In this document: one piece after another, positions 46,156 through 52,133 of the stretch
Layout: every line of letters begins with the position of its first letter
Position numbering within the stretch: position 1 is the first letter of the stretch
NCBI RefSeq assembly: GCF_029255185.1
Contig: NZ_JAPUVO010000140.1
Coordinates: 1-52,133, forward strand
Direction of reading: 5' to 3'
Origin: Propionivibrio sp.
Lineage (GTDB): Bacteria; Pseudomonadota; Gammaproteobacteria; Burkholderiales; Rhodocyclaceae
Length of the DNA: 52,133 nt
Notes under the pieces: generated by a model
Seen by the model: the letters and a program-made list of their open reading frames with translations, nothing else
Told to the model about the DNA's origin: nothing
Databases searched by the model: none
Translations under genes and position numbers: made by a program

Positions 46156-49002
46156 ATGGACGAACTACGAGAAATCAGGATTCGCGGCGCACGCACGCAC
46201 AACCTGAAAAACATCAATCTCGATCTGCCGCGCAACCGACTGATCGTCATTACTGGTCTTTCCGGTTCGGGGAAATCGTCGCTCGCCTTTGACACCCTGT
46301 ACGCCGAAGGACAGCGGCGCTACGTCGAGTCGCTTTCAGCCTACGCCCGGCAATTTTTGCAACGCATGGACAAGCCGGATGTCGACCTGATCGAGGGCCT
46401 GTCACCGGCGATTTCGATCGAGCAGAAAGCAACCAGCCACAACCCGCGCTCGACGGTCGGCACAGTCACCGAAATTCACGACTACCTGCGCCTGCTCTTC
46501 GCCCGCGCCGGCACCCCTTATTGCCCTGAGCATCAGCAGCCACTCGATGCCCAGACCGTCTCGCAGATGGTCGACCACGTGCTGGCGCTGCCCGCCGAAA
46601 CCCGGCTGATGATCCTGGCGCCGGTAGTCGCCAACCGCAAGGGCGAACAGCTTGAGCTGTTTGCCGAACTGCGCGCGCAGGGCTTCGCCCGCTTGCGCGT
46701 TGACGGTGCAATTTACGAAATCGACGCCCTGCCCAAGCTGGCCAAAACGCGCAAACATACGGTCGATGTGGTCGTTGACCGCCTCAAGGTGCGCGCCGAC
46801 ATGCGCCAACGTCTGGCCGAATCGTTTGAGACCGCCCTGCGCCATGCCGATGGCCGCGCCATTGCCTACGAGATGGATGCGCAGAAGGAACACCTCTTCT
46901 CGGCCAAATTCGCCTGCCCGGTGTGTTCATACTCGCTGCAGGAACTCGAGCCGCGAATCTTTTCGTTCAATAACCCGATGGGCGCCTGCGCGTCCTGCGA
47001 CGGGCTCGGCGTGATCCAGTTCTTCGATCCCAAGCGCATCGTCGCGCGTCCCGATCTATCCCTTGCCGCAGGTGCAATCCGCGGCTGGGACAAGCGCAAC
47101 CAGTTCTATTTCCAGTTGCTTACCTCGCTGGCGGCGCACTATGGCTTCGACGTCGAAACACCCTTTGCCAGCCTGCCCGAAAGCATTCAGAAAATCGTTC
47201 TCCAGGGCTCGGGACGCGAAACAATCGCCTTCAACTACCTCAACGAACGCGGCAAGATCACCCGGCAGGAGCACAGCTTCGAAGGCATCGTCAGCAATTT
47301 TGAGCGCCGCTACAAGGAAACCGACTCGGTGGCCGTGCGCGAAGAACTCGCCAAACTGATTAGCAACAAGATCTGCCCGAGTTGCGAGGGTGCAAGGCTG
47401 CGCATCGAGGCGCGCAATGTGCGCATCGGCAGCAACGCCGATGCGCTGACCCTGCACGAACTAGGCCGCCTGCCGCTCTCCGATGCGCGCGACCATTTTC
47501 TGGCCTTGCAGCTCCTTGGTAACAAGGCGCAGGTCGCCGAAAAAATTCTCAAGGAGATTACCAGCCGCTTGCAGTTCCTGATCAACGTCGGCCTCGACTA
47601 TCTTTCGCTCGACCGTTCGGCCGAAACGCTGTCCGGCGGCGAGGCGCAGCGCATCCGCCTGGCCTCGCAGATCGGTTCGGGGCTGACCGGCGTCATGTAC
47701 GTCCTCGACGAACCGTCGATCGGCCTGCACCAGCGCGACAATAGCCGACTGCTACAGACACTCAAGCAACTGCGCGACATCGGCAACACGGTGATCGTCG
47801 TCGAGCATGACGAAGACGCCATCCGCAGCGCCGATTATGTCGTTGACATCGGCCCTGGGGCGGGCGTACACGGCGGCTTTATCGTCGCCGAAGGCACGCC
47901 GCAAGAAGTCGCTGACAACCCGGCATCGATGACCGGCGATTATCTTTCCGGCCGGCGCCGCATCGCAGCGCCCGGCAAGCCGCGTCAGCCTGACCCGGCG
48001 CGTCAACTGACGCTGACTGGCGCGCGCGGCAACAACCTCAAGAATGTCACGCTCGAACTGCCAGTCGGCCTATTCACGTGCATCACCGGCGTTTCCGGAT
48101 CGGGCAAGTCAACGCTGATCAACGACACGCTCTACAGCGCTGCCGCGCGCCATCTCTACGGCTCGACGGCAGAACCCGCCGAATATGACGAAATCATTGG
48201 CCTCGACCATTTTGACAAAGTCATAAACGTCGACCAGAGCCCGATTGGCCGCACCCCGCGCTCCAACCCGGCCACCTACACCGGCTTGCTGACACCGATC
48301 AGAGACCTCTTTGCCGGCGTGCCGGAAGCACGTGCACGCGGCTACGGCCCCGGCCGCTTCTCATTCAACGTCAAGGGCGGACGCTGCGAGGCCTGCCAGG
48401 GCGACGGCGTAATCAAGGTTGAAATGCATTTTCTGCCCGACATCTACGTCTCCTGCGACGTCTGCCACGGCAAGCGCTACAACCGCGAAACGCTCGAAGT
48501 GCACTACAAAGACAAGACCATCCACGACATTCTGCAAATGACCGTCGAGCTGGCACGCGAATTCTTCAACGCCGTTCCGGTCATCGCGCGCAAGCTGCAA
48601 ACCTTAGTCGACGTCGGCCTCTCCTACATCACTCTCGGCCAGGCGGCAACGACGCTCTCCGGCGGCGAAGCTCAGCGCGTCAAGCTGGCGCTCGAACTCT
48701 CCAAACGCGACACGGGGCGAACGCTGTACATTCTCGACGAACCGACCACCGGACTGCATTTCCAGGATATCGAAATGCTGCTCACGGTACTGCACCGCCT
48801 GGCCGATCACGGCAACACGGTGGTGGTCATCGAACACAATCTGGATGTGATCAGGACGGCAGACTGGATCGTCGATCTCGGGCCTGAAGGGGGCGGGGGC
48901 GGCGGACGAATTCTCGCCGCAGGCACGCCTAAAATCGTAGCAAAAACTGCTGGAAGCCATACTGGACGGTTTCTACGGCCACTGCTGGCACGCAACAAAT
49001 AA
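46156..49002 (+). CDS. uvrA: UvrABC excinuclease subunit A
   Basis: The damage-recognising ATPase of nucleotide excision repair. The 948 residues include two ABC modules with Walker [23 protein letters not shown] (about 33) and [15 protein letters not shown] (about 646), signatures [16 protein letters not shown] and [16 protein letters not shown], and Walker [14 protein letters not shown] and [13 protein letters not shown]. Zinc ligands CPVC...CASC and CEACQGDG...CDVCHGKRY are present. The C-terminus includes a Gly-rich stretch before GRILAAGTP. The start follows CAACAACCCCA without a strong ribosome site. The 68-base gap to the MFS gene may hold only a weak LexA half-site. Confidence 0.98.
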   Translation: MDELREIRIRGARTHNLKNINLDLPRNRLIVITGLSGSGKSSLAFDTLYAEGQRRYVESLSAYARQFLQRMDKPDVDLIEGLSPAISIEQKATSHNPRSTVGTVTEIHDYLRLLFARAGTPYCPEHQQPLDAQTVSQMVDHVLALPAETRLMILAPVVANRKGEQLELFAELRAQGFARLRVDGAIYEIDALPKLAKTRKHTVDVVVDRLKVRADMRQRLAESFETALRHADGRAIAYEMDAQKEHLFSAKFACPVCSYSLQELEPRIFSFNNPMGACASCDGLGVIQFFDPKRIVARPDLSLAAGAIRGWDKRNQFYFQLLTSLAAHYGFDVETPFASLPESIQKIVLQGSGRETIAFNYLNERGKITRQEHSFEGIVSNFERRYKETDSVAVREELAKLISNKICPSCEGARLRIEARNVRIGSNADALTLHELGRLPLSDARDHFLALQLLGNKAQVAEKILKEITSRLQFLINVGLDYLSLDRSAETLSGGEAQRIRLASQIGSGLTGVMYVLDEPSIGLHQRDNSRLLQTLKQLRDIGNTVIVVEHDEDAIRSADYVVDIGPGAGVHGGFIVAEGTPQEVADNPASMTGDYLSGRRRIAAPGKPRQPDPARQLTLTGARGNNLKNVTLELPVGLFTCITGVSGSGKSTLINDTLYSAAARHLYGSTAEPAEYDEIIGLDHFDKVINVDQSPIGRTPRSNPATYTGLLTPIRDLFAGVPEARARGYGPGRFSFNVKGGRCEACQGDGVIKVEMHFLPDIYVSCDVCHGKRYNRETLEVHYKDKTIHDILQMTVELAREFFNAVPVIARKLQTLVDVGLSYITLGQAATTLSGGEAQRVKLALELSKRDTGRTLYILDEPTTGLHFQDIEMLLTVLHRLADHGNTVVVIEHNLDVIRTADWIVDLGPEGGGGGGRILAAGTPKIVAKTAGSHTGRFLRPLLARNK

Positions 49003-49078
49003 GCTTGAGGCCAGGCCAGTAAAGCGTTTTCGCATACAAAAAACAACAGAAATTTAAATTTCTTTGCAAATACTGTGC

Positions 49079-49108
49079 TTAACCCCCTTCCCAGCGGGCG
49101 CATAGAAT
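49079..49108 (+). promoter_or_regulatory. Candidate promoter of the HU gene
   Basis: TTAACC (49079-49084) and TAGAAT (49103-49108) are 18 bases apart and lie about 58 bases before the ATG. The -35 match is moderate. Confidence 0.4.
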
Positions 49109-49165
49109 GCAAGAATCGCGGCGGAGTACTGGTGTGGCTCTCAACAATTAACAACAGGAGATACT

Positions 49166-49462
49166 ATGAACAAGTCTGAATTGATCGACGCAATTGCTAC
49201 TCGTACCGAACTGTCCAAAGTTGCTTCCGGCAAGGCTCTGGATGCCGTTATCGAAACAATCGTTCAAGCAGTCGCCAAGGGCGATGGCGTAAGCCTGGTT
49301 GGTTTTGGCTCTTTCAAAGCTGCCGCTCGTGCTGCCCGCGAAGGCAAGAACCCGAAGACCGGTGAAAAGATAAAAATCGCCGCCACCACCGTTCCGAAGT
49401 TCTCCGCTGGCGCCACCTTCAAGGCCACCGTCGCCACCGCCAAGGGCAAGAAGAAAAAGTAA
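49166..49462 (+). CDS. hupB: DNA-binding protein HU
   Basis: A 98-residue histone-like protein that bends and wraps DNA. MNKSELIDAIATRTELSKVASGKALDAV (dimerisation helices), VSLVGFGSFKAAARAAREGKNPKTGEKI (with the GFGSF turn and the beta-arm start) and VPKFSAGATFKATV match HU. The C-terminal ATAKGKKKK adds a short lysine tail beyond the usual end near residue 90. AACAGGAGATACT precedes the ATG, a good ribosome site. Followed by a strong terminator. Confidence 0.96.
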   Translation: MNKSELIDAIATRTELSKVASGKALDAVIETIVQAVAKGDGVSLVGFGSFKAAARAAREGKNPKTGEKIKIAATTVPKFSAGATFKATVATAKGKKKK

Positions 49463-49480
49463 TCCGGATTTCGCCTCAAT

Positions 49481-49514
49481 AAAAAAGGCTTGCGTCAAGG
49501 CAAGCCTTTTTTTT
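49481..49514 (+). terminator. Terminator of the HU gene
   Basis: A 7-bp core stem (GGCTTGC / GCAAGCC) extended by A-T pairs, with GTCAAG loop and eight T. It begins 19 bases after the HU stop. Confidence 0.92.
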
Positions 49515-49609
49515 CGACAGCTTCCTTTAAAAACGCAAATCGAAACCGTTGTCATATTTCAAATTGACGGCCAAGAGCGTGACAACTGGATACGGCACAG
49601 CAATCGCGA

Positions 49610-49638
49610 TTGACGCGCCTTTCCTCGCCACGTAGAAT
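49610..49638 (+). promoter_or_regulatory. Promoter of tRNA-Ala
   Basis: TTGACG (49610-49615) and TAGAAT (49633-49638) with a 17-base spacer, 13 bases before the tRNA. Five of six matches in the -35 box. Confidence 0.75.
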
Positions 49639-49650
49639 TTCCGCCGTTCG

Positions 49651-49726
49651 GGGGGCGTAGCTCAGTTGGGAGAGCGATTGGTTCGCAATCAATAGGTCGG
49701 CGGTTCGATCCCGCCCGTCTCCACCA
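49651..49726 (+). tRNA. tRNA-Ala (anticodon CGC)
   Basis: A 76-base tRNA with encoded CCA. The acceptor GGGGGCG pairs with CGTCTCC and shows the G3-U70 wobble pair that marks alanine. D stem GCTC/GAGC; anticodon arm ATTGG-TTCGCAA-TCAAT with CGC at 49684-49686 (codon GCG); T arm GGCGG-TTCGATC-CCGCC. Accessory genes start shortly downstream, so it could be an integration site, but no second copy of its 3' end is visible here. Confidence 0.97.
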
Positions 49727-49916
49727 GTAATACTAAGGCTCACAGCAATGCGGGCCTTTTTCTTTTCTAGGCCGGGCTAACACTAATGGGAAAATTTGCT
49801 TAAATCACGGACAAAGAAAACCGGCCATTACGGCCGGTCGCTTGGACGTTCTTCTCTTGGGTGGAGTAGCATGAAACCCACTCTTTTGGCAGACGAAAAA
49901 CCGAGGGAACCTCAAG

Positions 49917-50927
49917 ATGATGACGTTACGCCAGTTCGCCACCGGGCAAGCTGCGATACCGCCAGCGACAGCATGGTATCTCTCTGACCTTGGCGAGTTT
50001 CGCGGCAAGCAGGAACTTTATACGCGTCAGTCGCCACAACGACTGAAAGCTTTGCGTGAACACGCGATGATTGAGAGTGCCGTGTCATCGAATCGCATTG
50101 AGGGCGTCTCTATCGATCCCGGACGTGTGCGCGATATTCTGGTGGCCCCGAAACCGCTGTTCCGCGACCGCGACGAAGAAGAAGTACGTGGCTATCGCGA
50201 TGCACTGGCCTGGATGCATGCCGAGGCTTTGGACATTCCGTCCGACGAGCAGACAATCAAGCGGCTACACGCACTGACGCGAGGGCAGATTTTGGATGCC
50301 GGACAGTACAAGGAAAAAGATGGCGATATCATTGAACGCTATCCGGATGGTAGTGAGCGGGTGCGCTTGCGCACTGTGCCGGCTGCAGAGACTTCGGCGC
50401 GAATGGTTGATCTGGTGCTGGACTGGCACCGCTGCCAGAATGAGGGATGGGTGCCGCCCCTGATTGCACTGGCCGCGTTCAACCTCGATTTTCTGTGCAT
50501 CCACCCGTTCCGCGACGGCAATGGCCGGGTCTCGCGTCTGATTTGGCTGTTGCAGAGCTATCAGCTTGGCTTCGAGGTCGGTCGGTATATCAGCCTCGAA
50601 CGACTGGTCGAGCAGAACAAGGATCGCTATTACGAAACGCTGGAAAAAAGTTCGCAAGGCTGGCACGAGGGCAAACATGATCCTTGGCCCTACATCAACT
50701 ATGTGTTGTTCATCCTGAAAACAGCCTACAAGGAGTTCGCTGAACGGGTGGGGGAAACCAAGGCGCCGCGCGGTGCGAAAACAGATCAGGTGATCTCGGC
50801 CATCGAGCAGGTTGTCGGGGAATTCTCTGTCGCACAGTTGGAAATGCGCTGTCCAGTAGTGAGTCGGGACATGGTGCGCCGGGTGCTGCGGGAACAACAG
50901 GCAGCAGGCAAGGTCGGGTTAGCGTAG
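49917..50927 (+). CDS. Fic-family AMPylation protein, C-terminus altered by a repeat
   Basis: A 336-residue Fic protein. The N-terminal part (1-70) carries the inhibitory helix motif SNRIEG (pattern S/T-x3-E-G), making it class II with the Glu that blocks ATP. The catalytic motif is HPFRDGNGRVSR, complete with His and the anion-binding loop. The C-terminal winged-helix-like segment (FSVAQLEMRCPVVSRDMVRRVLREQQAAGKV) then runs into the inverted repeat at 50911, which supplies the last codons GLA and the stop. Relatives usually continue some 20-40 residues further, so the end is probably truncated. Fic enzymes transfer AMP to target hydroxyls; target unknown. GAGG lies about 9 bases before the first of two ATGs. 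Confidence 0.9.
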   Translation: MMTLRQFATGQAAIPPATAWYLSDLGEFRGKQELYTRQSPQRLKALREHAMIESAVSSNRIEGVSIDPGRVRDILVAPKPLFRDRDEEEVRGYRDALAWMHAEALDIPSDEQTIKRLHALTRGQILDAGQYKEKDGDIIERYPDGSERVRLRTVPAAETSARMVDLVLDWHRCQNEGWVPPLIALAAFNLDFLCIHPFRDGNGRVSRLIWLLQSYQLGFEVGRYISLERLVEQNKDRYYETLEKSSQGWHEGKHDPWPYINYVLFILKTAYKEFAERVGETKAPRGAKTDQVISAIEQVVGEFSVAQLEMRCPVVSRDMVRRVLREQQAAGKVGLA

Positions 50928-50988
50928 CGTAACCCGACAGGGGTCGAACCCAGATCGTCTGTCGGGTTACGCTACGCTAACCCGACCT
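50911..50988. repeat. Perfect 30-bp inverted repeat (REP-like palindrome) at the fic/helicase junction
   Basis: Arms at 50911-50940 and 50959-50988 are exact reverse complements over 30 bases, with an 18-base loop. Each arm is itself nearly self-complementary (GTCGGGTTA...TAACCCGAC). The left arm carries the fic stop codon and the right arm abuts the helicase remnant. Confidence 0.92.
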
Positions 50989-51438
50989 ACACGCCTCGAA
51001 TTTCACCCGCAGGCCTACGCGCCCAGCCGCGATTATGACGGTCGCTTTGGCCATTTCGATTTCAGGAAACACTTTTACGGACGCATTGGCGATTTCGACA
51101 GCAAGGAGGAATTCGAGTGCGCCTGCTGGCTGGATATTCAGGCGCAGCAGGGCCGTATTCAGTTTTGGGTGCGCAATCTGGTGCGGCGCGAAGGGAGTTC
51201 GTTCTTCCTGCAAAAGGCGGACGGGCGTTTCTACCCGGACTTTCTGTGCCAGCTTCCCGAAAAATACGGCAAGCCTGGAACGATTCTCGCCGTCGAATAC
51301 AAGGGCGCCGACCGCTGGTTATCGGCCGAGGATGACCGATTGATTGGTGGGCTGTGGGCCAATCTTTCCGAAGGGCGCTGCCGATTCGTGATGATCAAGG
51401 ACAAGCGCTGGGATTGGATTGAGGAGCATCTGAAATGA
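50989..51438 (+). pseudogene. C-terminal remnant of a type III restriction / DEAD-helicase subunit
   Basis: The forward frame from 50989 encodes about 149 residues without a proper start: TRLEFHPQAYAPSRDYDGRF, GHFDFRKHFYGRIGDFDSKE, EFECACWLDIQAQQGRIQFW, VRNLVRREGSSFFLQKADG, RFYPDFLCQLPEKYG, AVEYKGADRWLSAEDDR and FVMIKDKRWDWIEEHL. The last part is the C-terminus of the Res/SNF2-like subunit of type III restriction systems and of related helicases, where VEYKGAD is a nuclease-like motif. The helicase motor is missing: the open frame runs only into the palindrome. A small ORF from a GTG at 51169 (89 residues) is inside this remnant. Confidence 0.8.
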
Positions 51439-51458
51439 CCTCGATGACAACTGAATCC

Positions 51459-51824
51459 CTAAGCATTCGTAAAAACCATCAGTACGTGAGGGATGAGTAG
51501 GCTGATGCCAAGAACACACATCGGCGTGTTGGATGCCTCATCTGCCATGCTTTCCGATGGGCGGCTCCATACGATTATTCCATTGACGGTAATTTCACCA
51601 TCGACCGCCTTATACTCAAGGGTAACCTGAAGCGCTTCGCTAAAGTCGCTTGCATCGCCATCCATCAATAAACTTGTGCCGTCTTCCGATATATTGCGGA
51701 CCGCCCGCACCGGGAAACGTTTGCCATCGATGAGCATACACATCGTCCCCTTGGGCTGTTTCGCTATGGTTACGCGTGTTTTGCTGCGCAGTTCTCGATT
51801 TGTCACGGCAACCCCAAAAGTCAT
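51459..51824 (-). CDS. PilZ-domain protein (probable c-di-GMP receptor)
   Basis: A 121-residue protein made of a single PilZ domain. The c-di-GMP signature is present: RSKTR (R-x3-R) in the N-terminal segment and NISEDG (D/N-x-S-x2-G) about 30 residues later, followed by beta strands VTLEYKAVDGEITVNGIIVWSR. No partner domain. The ATG at 51824 is chosen as it gives the domain a normal start; the frame is open to 51968 but the extra residues are not PilZ-like. It may read the c-di-GMP signal made by GGDEF proteins such as the one near 15.5 kb. The gap 51825-51997 shows nothing else I can support. Confidence 0.8.
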   Translation of the reverse strand: MTFGVAVTNRELRSKTRVTIAKQPKGTMCMLIDGKRFPVRAVRNISEDGTSLLMDGDASDFSEALQVTLEYKAVDGEITVNGIIVWSRPSESMADEASNTPMCVLGISLLIPHVLMVFTNA

Positions 51825-51997
51825 ACTATTCGTGCTCAAAAAACATCCGAATGTCGGTTCTGTGGACAAACACCCGACCGTCCGGTATCGACCGGATGCT
51901 ACCTGACGACCATTAGATTCTGTCCGCCAGTTTTGGTCAACTCTCACTCGAAGCATGACCTGGCACAACTATTGGCCGTCGCGCTTAGCACCATTAC

Positions 51998-52133
51998 TCA
52001 GCAGTCGGTAATATAGGCGACAGACGGCGCCTTGAAAAATGATCGGACGAGGTTGGGCAATTTTTGAAGTGTTGCAAGTTGCGCCTCTATTTTGTCGCGC
52101 AGTTTTTCGCCCTTTTGCAAAGGACGTCTTGCC
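51998..52133 (-). CDS. 3' end of an unidentified gene, running off the window
   Basis: On the minus strand an open frame enters from the right edge and ends at a TGA (51998-52000), giving about 45 residues: a Lys/Arg/Leu-rich helical segment LQKGEKLRDKIEAQLATLQK followed by LPNLVRSFFKAPSVAYITDC. It looks like a true protein C-terminus, but the family is not recognisable. The bulk of the gene lies outside. Confidence 0.5.
   Translation of the reverse strand, partial: ARRPLQKGEKLRDKIEAQLATLQKLPNLVRSFFKAPSVAYITDC

Noticed and set aside
49552-49743. Reverse frame with GGDGRDRTADLLIANQ over tRNA-Ala
   Set aside because: Another antisense-tRNA artefact; the sequence is explained by tRNA-Ala(CGC).

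Overview
The window looks like a chromosomal segment of a betaproteobacterium, most likely of the order Rhodocyclales (Dechloromonas/Azonexus-like). The reasons are the high-GC codon use, the gene orders queA-tgt-yajC-secD-secF and gloB/methyltransferase-rnhA-dnaQ, a tctCBA transporter set, and cytochrome cd1 nitrite reductase next to several c- and b-type cytochromes. The organism is inferred to be a Gram-negative (BamD, MshQ-like surface protein) respiratory bacterium able to denitrify. The assignment rests on protein patterns, not a database search.

Layout: 1-2.8 kb, a secreted beta-helix/DUF6701 protein (reverse) that meets a TAG stop near the window edge. 2.8-5.3 kb, a VAO-type flavoenzyme and a glutathione S-transferase. 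5.4-7.4 kb, purB with two small translationally coupled genes. 7.5-9.4 kb, cytochrome c' and cytochrome b561 separated by a MazEF-like toxin-antitoxin pair. 9.4-14.9 kb, the queA-tgt-yajC-secD-secF operon (reverse), then tRNA-Leu(CAA). 15-24.4 kb, a reverse-strand housekeeping block: PAS-GGDEF protein, metY, lysS, prfB (with programmed frameshift), a GIY-YIG protein, rdgC, small genes, dnaQ, rnhA and a YafS-like methyltransferase. 24.4-31.8 kb, forward: gloB, a large DUF748/AsmA-like protein, a short stretch with two integron attC-like sites around GFA and AP2-like cassette genes, rmuC and a DUF3293 gene. 31.9-37.2 kb, a kinase-HDOD-GAF protein, a 169-bp MITE-like element, bamD, rluD and pgeF. 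37.3-40.3 kb, tctC-tctB-tctA. 40.3-44.2 kb, the nir locus: nirE (reverse) divergent from nirS-nirM-nirC and an acidic unknown protein, with an FNR-type box between nirE and nirS. 44.3-49.5 kb, ssb and an MFS transporter (reverse), uvrA and an HU gene (forward). 49.6-52.1 kb, tRNA-Ala(CGC) followed by accessory DNA: a fic gene and a helicase remnant joined at a perfect 30-bp inverted repeat, a PilZ gene and the 3' end of an unidentified gene.

How it works together: NirE supplies methylated precursor for haem d1, NirS reduces nitrite to NO, and NirM and NirC deliver electrons or assist maturation. Cytochrome c' elsewhere in the window may bind NO. The rest of the haem d1 pathway is not in this window. 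No gene-free stretch exceeds about 300 bases; the longer gaps hold terminators, promoters, repeats or tRNAs, which are listed.

The most interesting non-coding signals are the integrase-less attC cassettes, the MITE with 18-bp termini and 10-bp flanking repeats, the tandem repeat after lysS whose hairpin stems differ in sequence but keep pairing, and the palindrome at the fic/helicase junction. The most interesting coding oddities are the GIY-YIG gene that runs without a stop into prfB and the TAG codon inside the DUF6701 region.
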